Positions 44,821 through 52,930 of a DNA stretch of 64,000 bases are shown piece by piece; the stretch's first letter is position 1; each line of letters starts with the position of its first letter. The DNA comes from an uncultured Flavobacteriales bacterium. Its GTDB lineage: Bacteria > Bacteroidota > Bacteroidia > Flavobacteriales_D > Crocinitomicaceae. The notes under the pieces were generated by a model. That model made no database searches, had not been told where the DNA came from, and saw nothing but the letters and a program-made list of their open reading frames with translations. The stretch lies in contig CAJXJK010000001.1 in NCBI GenBank assembly GCA_913054135.1, forward strand, positions 1 through 64,000. Reading direction: 5' to 3'. A program made the translations under genes and the position numbers.

Positions 44821-44924
44821 AATTTTAGCCTAATTATTATTGATAATAATTAGATGATTTTTTAGCATTAAAAAGAACCTTAAAGAACTCTTCCTTTTCT
44901 ATATTTAGCGAAAAAAAAAACATC

Positions 44925-45251
44925 ATGGGATACTTTAAATTATTTAAATCCGAAAAAAACGGAGAATATTATTTTAACCTAAAAGCAGGCAATCACGAAA
45001 CAATTCTTACTAGCGAGGGATATAAAGCTAAATCAGGAGCAGAGAATGGTATTGAATCAGTGATGAAGAATGGGGCATCTGATTCTAATTATGACAGAAA
45101 AGAAGCAAAAAACGGTCAGTTTTTCTTCAACTTGAAAGCATCAAACGGACAGATAATTGGTTCAAGTGAAATGTATACTTCTAAAGCGGGAAGAGATAAC
45201 GGAATTGAATCTGTAAAAAAGAATGCTCCTGGAGCGGAGACTAAAGAGTAA
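44925..45251 (+). CDS. YegP-family protein (two DUF1508 repeats)
   Basis: A 108-residue protein made of two tandem DUF1508 units: GEYYFNLKAGNHETILTSEGY...NGIESV and GQFFFNLKASNGQIIGSSEMY...NGIESV. This is the normal YegP layout. These small soluble proteins are widespread; their function is not settled. A terminator follows. Confidence 0.9.
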   Translation: MGYFKLFKSEKNGEYYFNLKAGNHETILTSEGYKAKSGAENGIESVMKNGASDSNYDRKEAKNGQFFFNLKASNGQIIGSSEMYTSKAGRDNGIESVKKNAPGAETKE

Positions 45252-45280
45252 ATTGGTTTCGTCACCAATTTTGTAATACC

Positions 45281-45312
45281 CAAGGAGGTCAGAAATGTCC
45301 TCCTTTTTTTCA
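45281..45312 (+). terminator. Terminator after the YegP gene
   Basis: AAGGAGG and CCTCCTT pair around a 10-base loop, followed by a run of T. Confidence 0.75.
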
Positions 45313-45361
45313 AAAACGTTGGGTAATTATTACTGAAGATAATTCATTGAAATTTATTTGG

Positions 45362-45389
45362 AAAAAGAAGACTATATAGTCTTCTTTTT
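45362..45389. terminator. Perfect palindrome, possible bidirectional terminator
   Basis: AAAAAGAAGACTAT is followed directly by its reverse complement, then T. A-rich on one side and T-rich on the other, it could end transcription in both directions. The rest of the gap 45252-45565 holds no feature. Confidence 0.55.
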
Positions 45390-45565
45390 TTGTTTTCAAC
45401 ACAGGTGTTAGCTTTCTTCTTTTATTCACATAACTCTATGAGATTTCAACAATCCCTTCCTTTTTAGTGAAATTATTGCACGTTCTTGCAATATTGCAAT
45501 AACCACTGACCCTACTGGCTTTAAAGACTCTTTTTTCCGTCATATGTTTGTATAAAAAGAACGAA

Positions 45566-45763
45566 ATGACAAAACAAGAAAAACAAAACCAGAATTCTAA
45601 TTCAAGATGGATGGACATCTATGAAGGAGCTGAATATATAAAACACAGTGTTTCATTTATTCATAACAATATTGATAAGATACCCCACTATAAACCTAAA
45701 GGCAAGTTACTGTTCTTGAAGAAGGAATTGGACGAGTGGATCATGGGTAAAATACAAAATTAA
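45566..45763 (+). CDS. Excisionase-like helix-turn-helix protein, copy 2
   Basis: 65 residues from ATG 45566 (a TTG at 45548 would add six). The core YIKHSVSFIHNNIDKIPHYKPKGKLLFLKKELDEWI is closely related to the 40414-40644 protein, so the pair are paralogs. It is a candidate recombination directionality factor for the integrase at 50530, the nearer of the two. Confidence 0.75.
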   Translation: MTKQEKQNQNSNSRWMDIYEGAEYIKHSVSFIHNNIDKIPHYKPKGKLLFLKKELDEWIMGKIQN

Positions 45764-45813
45764 AAATACATCATTTAATTTGAGTAAATGCTGTTATAGT
45801 AGCTTTTGAAAAC

Positions 45814-46482
45814 TCAAAACATGTAGGAGAATTTTAAGCCCAAAGAAAAGTAGCTTCTGGGAGGCAAGACATCTAATGATGGAATTTCAGTCACAGGTTT
45901 GATTAGATGAAATTGAAAATACGGTAACATCTTGATATATGAATCCTCAAAATTAAGTTGATACCCAAAACCAAGATTGGCGGCTGCAGCCATTTTTCCC
46001 GTGGAATATGTTTGAGCGTCTATTTTCAAGGTTGAACCACCTGTCGTAATAAGTCCTCTATCCCAAAGTTTGAATATTGGACTTAATCCTGCACTCAGAA
46101 ACCAATTTTCACCAAAATTCTTGTTGGCTTCGATTGGAACTTCAAGGTAAAAGTGTTTGTGGCTATAATTTCTTTCGAAAAAATATCCTCTTGACGGATC
46201 AGGAGGAAAGGGTTTACTTTTATCTCCAATCTTCAAAAATCTAAGACCAATGTTTATTCTCCAGCCCTTCTCGAGTTTAATGTCGATCTCAGCACCTAAG
46301 GAGTATGAGAACACGAGTGTTTGAATACCAGTATAATATTCGGAATTCAGACCTTTACTTACATCTAGTCCATTTGAAATATTAGGGAAAATACTCGCAC
46401 CAAAATGAAAACGTTTTTCTTGACCAAACGAATTGTGTAAGAAAAGAATTGATATTACTAAAATGACATTTCTCATTTTCAT
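45814..46482 (-). CDS. Outer-membrane beta-barrel protein
   Basis: A 222-residue protein with a Sec signal (ILVISILFLHNSFGQ). Alternating amphipathic strands (FHFGASIFPNIS, YSLGAEIDIKL, RINIGLRFLKIG, WFLSAGLSPIF) end in YFSLGLKFSYMF, whose terminal Phe is typical of outer-membrane barrels. It is the last gene of a minus-strand group of three surface genes, 5 bases after the T9SS gene. Confidence 0.8.
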   Translation of the reverse strand: MKMRNVILVISILFLHNSFGQEKRFHFGASIFPNISNGLDVSKGLNSEYYTGIQTLVFSYSLGAEIDIKLEKGWRINIGLRFLKIGDKSKPFPPDPSRGYFFERNYSHKHFYLEVPIEANKNFGENWFLSAGLSPIFKLWDRGLITTGGSTLKIDAQTYSTGKMAAAANLGFGYQLNFEDSYIKMLPYFQFHLIKPVTEIPSLDVLPPRSYFSLGLKFSYMF

Positions 46483-46487
46483 TTAAA

Positions 46488-49004
46488 TTAATTTACGACC
46501 AGTTTTCTAACCTCAATTCCTTCTGAGGTATAGACTTTCACATGGTAAGTACCACGAGCTAATTTACTAATATCAATGGATAAATCTTCAGAAGAAATAA
46601 CTTTGCTACCATGAGCATCCAAAATTTGAATCAGATTTATTGTTAAGTTTTTTCCATTAACCTGAATGATGTTGTTACTTGGATTAGGATAGACATCAAC
46701 TTCGAAGTTAGTATCATTGAGTTCCTCAGATGGGTAATTTGTTCTGCCATTCTCAAAAACAATTCCGCCGTAGTTCGAATCTGAAGGCCCTTTGGTTTCC
46801 CATACGGAATCATTCCAATCTCCTTGATAGCAATTGAAATAAACAATGATACCTTGCTCGCAATGAGGTGTTGTTTGGCAGTTTCCTGCCTCGACTGTGT
46901 ATTCGAAGACATCCCATGGAGAATTAGTACAATTATTCGGATCACCAGAATTATTCAGAGTACCGTCCCAGTAAAACTCATAGTTATCTAGAGACCAGTC
47001 ATCTGTACCTTCTAAATCAACTATTTTTTCTACGACTATACCTCCCCACTGGTTATAAACAGTAAAGTCTAATTTTGTGGCACCATACCAGGGAGGAGTA
47101 TTATTGATTCCATCCCAAATGACCATTGGGTAATCAATGTGTACACCAAAATTTCCATCATAAAGATATGTCACATCTATATCACCAAGAATATTGTCAG
47201 GGTAACAGGTCCATTTGTTAACTTCAAAAGTTGAATCAGGGAAACCAAACATGTTTTCGTAAAGCGGCTGATAGAACCTTTTTGTTCCATGTGCTTCACC
47301 TGAAAACTGCCCAACAAATCCAGCAGCATCCTCTACGTATAAATTATACTCTAGCCCATCATCCCATAAATGAGTAGAAACATAACTATGAACATCAAGT
47401 GTATTTGAATTACTTAATAATGTACCATTTACGTTGGTCCAAGCAAAAGTGAAAGGAGGTGTTCCTGATAGCACTTCAGCCAAGACGTGTTCATCTCCGC
47501 AATCAAAAATATTCGTCACTTCAATTTCTAGAGGAATTGGGGTACACTCTTGAGAACAATTAAAAGGTTTAATTATAAATGTTTCGCTACCACTAAGCAC
47601 TACACAATCGAGCACATTAGGGCCGCCAACACAGCTCGGGATAATTATTTCTTCTCCAGCTTCCAAAGTGACATCACCAGAATATATTACATCACCCCAT
47701 TCAATGGGGGGTATTTGACTTTGAGGAGGCATATAGTCTCCTACCCAAATTTCTTTGCTAGCCTTAGCAAAAGTTGGCATTCCTAATCCCGTACCTGGAT
47801 TTCTATTGGTAAAAAACCGATATTCAGGGCAGTAGTCTACAGGTAGAATTGTAAATGAATAACCTGAAGATACCCCTCCCGCATCACTAAAACATTCAGG
47901 TATCTCACTAGAAGAGTTAACAGTAATATTGTATTCAAGTGGGTCACAAAAACCCGAAAAACTCTCCCAAATAGGACAAACAAAAATAGTCGCATTTGTA
48001 GATCCAATTCCAGAAACCGAAACATTGAAGTTAGCACTTGGGAAACCGCTTGTGAGAACCTCTAATATTGGGGTCGTACTAGAAACAGGGATTGTGAAAC
48101 AAGAATCTTGAGCAGGATAGACAGAAATATCATGTGAATTCTCACCACTCCAATTTCCTAGATTTAAATCACTTGTTGGACTGCAGGCACTTACAATTAT
48201 TTCGCCATCTCTTATTGTTTCACTGACAAGGATTCCATTTCTATATTCAGAGACCTTGATGCCAAAATAAGAAGTTCCTTGTTGATTAGGAGTAAACTGG
48301 CTGGCTCCTGTATTTGGGTTTACCACAAATGGAGCGCTAGAAGGGAAGGGGTTTGTGAATGTAAGTCCATTGAGAAAAGTCAAATTTTCTGAACTACAGG
48401 CAGATCCGTTCAAATCAAAATTTAATGGACTTGTTATTTCGAATTGAACGTCATCACCTTCAGACTCTGTGAACGAATTAGGGAATGAACTAACCGTATT
48501 CAAACAACCAAGCCAAATACTCATGTCATTAAAGACGGGTGAATTATTGCACATTCCGTTTTCGTTATTTATCAATACATAATTATAATAACTCCCGCCC
48601 CCAGCATAGTCAGTATTATTTCTTGCTGAAATGACTATGGAGGCCTTCCAGTCAGGACACTGTGTGTTTAATGTGAATGTTTTTTCGAAAACCCATTTTT
48701 CAAATCCAGGTAATGAGCCAAAAAGACAGGTGTTTCCGCAGCCATAGTCAACGACTTCGTCAGAGACATAATCCATTTGACCTAGGTCAATACATGGTGT
48801 TCCGCAAGTCGCTGATTCAAGAGTTAGTATTGGTCCGTCATCTTCTCCAACATTAAGTCCGTCACAATCTCTGAAAAACACGAGTCGTACTCTATATTGG
48901 TTATCTCCCAGACATTCGTATTCCATATGTCCTCCGGCCAAATGGCTGGCGATTGAGAACAGAGGTGAGGTTATCACCGCAATAAACAAGATAATTTTTT
49001 TCAT
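46488..49004 (-). CDS. Large T9SS-secreted surface protein
   Basis: An 838-residue protein with a Sec signal, then SHLAGGHMEYECLGDNQYRVRLVFFRDCDG, the typical start of large Bacteroidota secreted proteins with PKD- or Ig-like parts. Many paired Cys and Gly/Asn/Ser-rich beta segments follow, and the end is a T9SS type A sorting domain (VDVYPNPSNNIIQVNG...ISKLARGTYHVKVYTSEGIEVRKLVVN). Probably an adhesin-like surface protein. It needs the host's T9SS, which the gldJ region shows to be present. Confidence 0.82.
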   Translation of the reverse strand: MKKIILFIAVITSPLFSIASHLAGGHMEYECLGDNQYRVRLVFFRDCDGLNVGEDDGPILTLESATCGTPCIDLGQMDYVSDEVVDYGCGNTCLFGSLPGFEKWVFEKTFTLNTQCPDWKASIVISARNNTDYAGGGSYYNYVLINNENGMCNNSPVFNDMSIWLGCLNTVSSFPNSFTESEGDDVQFEITSPLNFDLNGSACSSENLTFLNGLTFTNPFPSSAPFVVNPNTGASQFTPNQQGTSYFGIKVSEYRNGILVSETIRDGEIIVSACSPTSDLNLGNWSGENSHDISVYPAQDSCFTIPVSSTTPILEVLTSGFPSANFNVSVSGIGSTNATIFVCPIWESFSGFCDPLEYNITVNSSSEIPECFSDAGGVSSGYSFTILPVDYCPEYRFFTNRNPGTGLGMPTFAKASKEIWVGDYMPPQSQIPPIEWGDVIYSGDVTLEAGEEIIIPSCVGGPNVLDCVVLSGSETFIIKPFNCSQECTPIPLEIEVTNIFDCGDEHVLAEVLSGTPPFTFAWTNVNGTLLSNSNTLDVHSYVSTHLWDDGLEYNLYVEDAAGFVGQFSGEAHGTKRFYQPLYENMFGFPDSTFEVNKWTCYPDNILGDIDVTYLYDGNFGVHIDYPMVIWDGINNTPPWYGATKLDFTVYNQWGGIVVEKIVDLEGTDDWSLDNYEFYWDGTLNNSGDPNNCTNSPWDVFEYTVEAGNCQTTPHCEQGIIVYFNCYQGDWNDSVWETKGPSDSNYGGIVFENGRTNYPSEELNDTNFEVDVYPNPSNNIIQVNGKNLTINLIQILDAHGSKVISSEDLSIDISKLARGTYHVKVYTSEGIEVRKLVVN

Positions 49005-49011
49005 ATCAAAC

Positions 49012-50184
49012 CTATTTAATGAGGGACTTTAGTTCTTCTACATCAGCACGAAGATCTTCAATTTCTTTTTGCATTAGATCATTCTCATTTTCCAGTTGGA
49101 TTGTATACAATGAGAGTTCTTCTACTTTTTCCACCATAACTCTATTTAATTCACCTAAGCTGAGGCCATTGCTTTGAACATCTTCAGCAGTAGGTAGGTT
49201 TGGTAGGTGATGGTATTCTTTAATGTATTCTGCGAGTTCGTCAATACTCATTAAGTCATATCCTTCTTCAAAGACGTAATCAGGGAAATTAGATACAAGT
49301 CTTACTCTTAATTCTTTGCAATAAACGGTACCGTCATTTGTGATTTTGAATCTAACTTCTTGATCAAGAGCACCAATTTTTTGTCCTAACTCTATTAATG
49401 GATATAAATTGTTCGGCGAAAAACCTGAGATCATTGCACTTGAAACTCCTTGAGAATTCCCGGCTAAAAACTTACTAGAGTACGTCGTTCCTTGTACATG
49501 TAATTTATGGAGAGGGTTGTATGTTCCAATTCCGACATACACATTGGGACATGCTGTAATCAGCTTTTGTGGGTAACTCATCCAATAAGGGTTTTGTTCA
49601 TATTCGGGAATACAAAAATCAGGTAGCTCTTTGTCGTTAATGGCGGTAATAAAATCAACTATGCCATAAGTTTTTAAGTTTCCTTGGGGAGTTCTCAAAA
49701 CAATCTGTAAATCTTCATTATTCAAATTGTTTAAACCAGTTAATCCAGGCATTTTAACAGTTCCTTCTAAGTTAGATGTCCCCGTTACATTAAGTTTATT
49801 TCCAACATTGATGTTGTTACTGGCGTTCACGTTATTGCTAGCGTTCACGTTGTTTTCTGCCGTTATATTGTTTTCAGATTTCAAGTTTTGACTGGTTTCA
49901 ACATTTCCTGAAATAATTAGTTTATTGTACATGTACACTTTTTCCAAGAAATAAGACTTGTCTTCTACATAAAATTTTCCTTTGGTTCTTGAATCTTTTT
50001 CAAAAACAACTGAATCTTTAACTATCAAAGTTGAGTCAACAATCATACTTCCGTTGACATCAAGTTTAGCGGAAGGAGATGTTGTGTTAATCCCAACATT
50101 CCCATTAGTAGGAAATGTATTTTGAGCTTGAGAAGTTAAAGCAATGGTGAATGGAAGCATAAGCGCTAGGATTCGATTTTTCAT
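49012..50184 (-). CDS. Fibre-like secreted protein with C-terminal coiled coil
   Basis: A 390-residue protein with a Sec signal ending TSQAQ. The start NVGINTTSPSAKLDVNGS is the motif of Bacteroidota tail-fibre-like surface proteins. A middle part has left-handed-helix-like repeats (NNITAENNVNASNNVNASNNINVGN). The end has LPNLPTAEDVQSNGLSLGELNRVMVEKVEELSLY and a long coiled coil, as in trimeric phage-fibre and S74-like proteins, though no self-cleavage motif is visible. First gene of the surface group; 7 bases before the T9SS gene. Confidence 0.75.
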   Translation of the reverse strand: MKNRILALMLPFTIALTSQAQNTFPTNGNVGINTTSPSAKLDVNGSMIVDSTLIVKDSVVFEKDSRTKGKFYVEDKSYFLEKVYMYNKLIISGNVETSQNLKSENNITAENNVNASNNVNASNNINVGNKLNVTGTSNLEGTVKMPGLTGLNNLNNEDLQIVLRTPQGNLKTYGIVDFITAINDKELPDFCIPEYEQNPYWMSYPQKLITACPNVYVGIGTYNPLHKLHVQGTTYSSKFLAGNSQGVSSAMISGFSPNNLYPLIELGQKIGALDQEVRFKITNDGTVYCKELRVRLVSNFPDYVFEEGYDLMSIDELAEYIKEYHHLPNLPTAEDVQSNGLSLGELNRVMVEKVEELSLYTIQLENENDLMQKEIEDLRADVEELKSLIK

Positions 50185-50529
50185 GTTGAAATTTTTTAAA
50201 ATTGTTTTGAGAGCAATGTATGATTAATTTTCTATTACCAACTTAAAGTATTGATAAAGAAGCTGTTAAATACGCATTAACACCTAGAGAATTATTGGAA
50301 ATTAAGCCTTTTCACCTATCACAATCATTTAACTAACATGTTTCTACACGAGAGCGATGAAGAATGAAATTTCTTGAGATCTGCTAAATAAAAGCCATCG
50401 AATATAAAGCGCTGAAATCAATTAGAATTGCTCTCAAAACATTTTGTAAAACACCATATTAACTAAATTATCAGAAACACCATGATAGATCTGGGAATCT
50501 GTTGACCAGTAAGAACAACAGGAATCTTT
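50185..50529. other. Intergenic region with a 15-bp inverted repeat
   Basis: The gap between the integrase and the surface genes. It holds TGTTTTGAGAGCAAT at 50204-50218 and its exact reverse complement at 50427-50441, 208 bases apart. No gene or terminator seen. Confidence 0.5.
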
Positions 50530-51765
50530 TTAAAGCAAATGAGAAATATGCCTATCAATTTCTCCTGCATCAAAATTCTTAAGGTAACTATTGGTCGTTT
50601 CTAGCCGCGTATGCCCGAGTAAATTTTGAATCACTTTCACACTCACTCCATTATTACAAAGGTTAGAAGCCAGGGAATGACGAGCTACATACGTGGTTAA
50701 AGGAATAGAAATATCTAATTCTTGACCTACGATCTTCAATGATTTATTAATCTGTCCTAGACATTTTTTTGACCGATCATTAATCTGAGTGGGTGTAATA
50801 TGAATTTCTCTATCTAAAAATGGAAAGATGTAATCGGCATCTATTTTATTGGCTGTTTTGTATTTTTTTATAATATTCATGGCCACCGGTTGAAGAACCA
50901 ATTGATAGGCTCTACCCGTCTTACTTCTGAAATAGCTAACCTTCTTCCCATTTATTTGTTTAAATGTTAATTGCGTCAGATCCTTGAAGTTGATCCCACC
51001 GGTTAAATAGATAAAGGTGAAAACCTCGGCAGCAAGTTTCGTTTTCTCATTTTCCTCTTCTGCCAAGTAGTAGTTTATTACTTCATGAACCTCTTCCTTT
51101 GTAATAGTTCTTGGTATTGTTTCGGTCTTAAATTGAGAAACTGAAAATTTCAAAAAAGGATATACTGATCTGTCAATTTCATCATCACGAATTGCCTTAT
51201 TAAAAAGAGCTCGAATTGTCCTGAAATAGTTCGACATGGATCCTTGTCCAACACCACGAGCTTTCAGAAAAATAGCCATTTCGTCCAAAAAACGAAAGTC
51301 AACATCTTGAAATGTAAGTCGCTCATCTGCGCAGTAACTTTTCATTACGTTTTTTGCTGTTTTATAAACTGTGGCATTTCGGATTTTTTCAGCTCTTCTC
51401 AGTCTTGCGATTTCTAAATCAAAATATGGGTATATGAAATTCTCTATTCTAGGCTTTTTGTATTGATGAATTAACTCTTCAAGTGACAATCTCTTACCTA
51501 AATAATTGTATTTTGAAACGATCTTTTGAAGATCCATCTTCTTTTGATTACTTACTTCTTCAATTTCACTTTTATTAATGACACCAATACGAACAGACCT
51601 CATTTTATCATTCCATTCACTAGGAAGAAGTTGAAACCCGCTTGAAATAACTTTTCTTCTACCTTTAGAATAGATAAAAATAACCAAAGGATGTTCTCCC
51701 TTTTTATTGACTTTTGATTTGTACAAACCTAGTCGGATATTAATGCTGTTTTTCTTTCTTTCCAT
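50530..51765 (-). CDS. int: Tyrosine recombinase / integrase
   Basis: A 411-residue integrase of the Bacteroidota type. Residues 1-95 are an arm-binding domain (INIRLGLYKSKVNKKGEHPLVIFIYSKGRRK), about 100-200 a SAM-like core-binding domain, and the rest the catalytic domain. It keeps the beta-strand Lys (FRSKTGR), VARHSLAS, LLGHTRLETTNSYL with the nucleophile Tyr. Where many family members have Arg I (R in YLRGINFKD), it reads TGGINFKD, so that Arg is apparently absent, as in the CTnDOT integrase. It lies just inside attR, reading into the island. Confidence 0.92.
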   Translation of the reverse strand: MERKKNSINIRLGLYKSKVNKKGEHPLVIFIYSKGRRKVISSGFQLLPSEWNDKMRSVRIGVINKSEIEEVSNQKKMDLQKIVSKYNYLGKRLSLEELIHQYKKPRIENFIYPYFDLEIARLRRAEKIRNATVYKTAKNVMKSYCADERLTFQDVDFRFLDEMAIFLKARGVGQGSMSNYFRTIRALFNKAIRDDEIDRSVYPFLKFSVSQFKTETIPRTITKEEVHEVINYYLAEEENEKTKLAAEVFTFIYLTGGINFKDLTQLTFKQINGKKVSYFRSKTGRAYQLVLQPVAMNIIKKYKTANKIDADYIFPFLDREIHITPTQINDRSKKCLGQINKSLKIVGQELDISIPLTTYVARHSLASNLCNNGVSVKVIQNLLGHTRLETTNSYLKNFDAGEIDRHISHLL

Positions 51766-51793
51766 TTCTCTTGTTTTATGGTCTAAAAAACAG

Positions 51794-51813
51794 GTTTACT
51801 TATTAGTTTACTT
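51794..51813 (+). repeat. Paired GTTTACTT boxes, site 5 (upstream of int)
   Basis: GTTTACTT at 51794 and 51806, 12 bases apart, about 30 bases upstream of the integrase start. AGTAAA elements in the opposite orientation follow between 51850 and 51940. Confidence 0.55.
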
Positions 51814-51956
51814 TTCATAGGTAGTGCCCTATAATTTGATATAACGTAAAGTAAAGTCAAATCCCCCCTAAAATCAATGACACAAAGGTTTTGAGTTGGA
51901 TTAAGTAAAAAAAAGTGAAAACGAGTAAAAACATGTAAAGCACTGATAATCAATCT

Positions 51957-52001
51957 CTTACAAGCAGGGGGTCACTGGTTCGAATCCAGTAAGGCCCACT
52001 A
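51957..52001 (+). repeat. Right attachment repeat (attR), 45 bp
   Basis: Identical over 45 bases to 10938-10982: the 3' part of tRNA-Val from the anticodon loop on. The 5' half of a tRNA is missing, so this is the displaced chromosomal remnant, not a gene. Confidence 0.9.
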
Positions 52002-52007
52002 ACGAAA

Positions 52008-52036
52008 AGTCAGATACAATGTATCTGGCTTTTTTG
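52008..52036 (+). terminator. Original terminator of tRNA-Val, now after attR
   Basis: Stem AGTCAGATAC/GTATCTGGCT (one G-T pair), small loop, T-rich tail, 7 bases after the attR repeat. Confidence 0.8.
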
Positions 52037-52154
52037 TTTTTAAGAAGTTGAGAATTCATTCTCGAAAGAATAAAAATGAAAAAGCCATCAATGAGTGTAA
52101 CGAATTTGACTTTGAGATTGCGTACTAGGGCAATATAACTTGGATCATGTTAAT

Positions 52155-52173
52155 AATCCAGTAAGGCCCACTA
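52155..52173 (+). repeat. Third partial copy of the tRNA-Val 3' end
   Basis: 19 bases (AATCCAGTAAGGCCCACTA) identical to the end of the att repeat. Upstream sequence no longer resembles a tRNA. It may be a scar from an older insertion or the rest of a second tRNA-Val gene. Confidence 0.7.
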
Positions 52174-52180
52174 AATTAAA

Positions 52181-52211
52181 ACCGATACGAAAGTGTCGGT
52201 TTTTTTTTTTG
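52181..52211 (+). terminator. Terminator after the third tRNA-Val remnant
   Basis: ACCGATAC and GTGTCGGT pair (one G-T) around a GAAA loop, followed by a long T run. Confidence 0.85.
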
Positions 52212-52293
52212 CCATATAGTTTTCTGTTACTTTTTCATTGAAGGTGAATTAACACTCTAAAGAGTGCTTTTCGAAACGCTCAAAACAAGCATT

Positions 52294-52905
52294 ATGAAAA
52301 AGATCATTCCATTCGTATCAGCAATTTCATTGATAGCACTGTTCTTTCTTGTTTCCTCGTTTACTGCGGGAACAGGTGATGAAACTAGTTCACTTCAAAA
52401 AGTAATCGACCATGCGAAATGGCAAACAACACAAGATGTCACTTATGACGGCAGTTGGAGAAAAATTGATTACCCAAATGGAGATGTTCCTGCAAACGTT
52501 GGTGTATGCACGGATGTAATCATCAGAGCCTACCGAGCAATTGGTGTTGACCTTCAGAAATTAGTTCATGAAGACATGAAGTCAAACCATTCTGACTATC
52601 AAGAAAGGCGAAGAACAAAAGTGTTAGATCGAAACATAGATCACCGTAGATGCCCTAATCTTCAAACTTATCTAGATCGTCAAGGAACTAAACAGCCAAT
52701 CACTACTAAAGGTATTGATTACATTCCTGGAGACATTGTCTTTTGGGACATTGCAGCAGGACATGTAGGGATGGTGATAGATGAAAAAGTTCATAACACT
52801 GACCGTTTCAAAATTGTCCACAATATAGGGGGCGGACCTCAGAAAGAAGATTTCTTATTTGCCGCTTCAATTGTAGGCCATTATCGTTGGATGCCTGCTA
52901 ATTAG
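52294..52905 (+). CDS. DUF1287-family exported protein
   Basis: A 203-residue protein from ATG 52294; the signal MKKIIPFVSAISLIALFFLVSSFTAG supports this over the upstream GTG 52264. The mature part has DVTYDGSW, PANVGVCTDVIIRAYRAIGVDLQKLVHEDM, NLQTYLDRQG, YIPGDIVFWDIAAGHVGMVID, all hallmarks of DUF1287, an NlpC/P60-like fold with Cys (VCTDV) and His (GHVGMV) at the expected places. Probably a periplasmic amidase-type enzyme acting on cell wall (inference). Confidence 0.85.
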   Translation: MKKIIPFVSAISLIALFFLVSSFTAGTGDETSSLQKVIDHAKWQTTQDVTYDGSWRKIDYPNGDVPANVGVCTDVIIRAYRAIGVDLQKLVHEDMKSNHSDYQERRRTKVLDRNIDHRRCPNLQTYLDRQGTKQPITTKGIDYIPGDIVFWDIAAGHVGMVIDEKVHNTDRFKIVHNIGGGPQKEDFLFAASIVGHYRWMPAN

Positions 52906-52930
52906 AATGTCTCTGTTAAAAATAGCTTTG

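Larger units (their letters stand above)
10938..51956. mobile_element. Integrated genomic island of about 41 kb in tRNA-Val
   Basis: Bounded by a 45-bp exact direct repeat (10938-10982 and 51957-52001) that begins in the anticodon loop of tRNA-Val, the classical site for tyrosine recombinases. A tyrosine recombinase gene lies about 190 bases inside the right end and reads away from it. Cargo includes McrBC, a MACPF protein, a GIY-YIG protein, five Ser/Thr kinases with FHA and PP2C partners, two excisionase-like HTH genes and surface proteins. No conjugation, phage structural or replication genes were found, so it is a non-conjugative island that would need help to move. Internal degenerate att-like copies suggest a composite origin. 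Confidence 0.85.

Noticed and set aside
50204-50441. CRISPR array
   Set aside because: Only one inverted pair of a 15-base sequence is present; there is no repeat-spacer series and no cas gene.
10938-51956. Prophage or conjugative element
   Set aside because: No capsid, portal, terminase, relaxase, Tra/VirB4 or replication genes are present; the fibre-like protein at 49012 has a Sec signal and sits with T9SS surface genes.
51957-52001. Second tRNA-Val gene
   Set aside because: Only the 3' part is present; no acceptor 5' strand or D arm precedes it, so it is attR.
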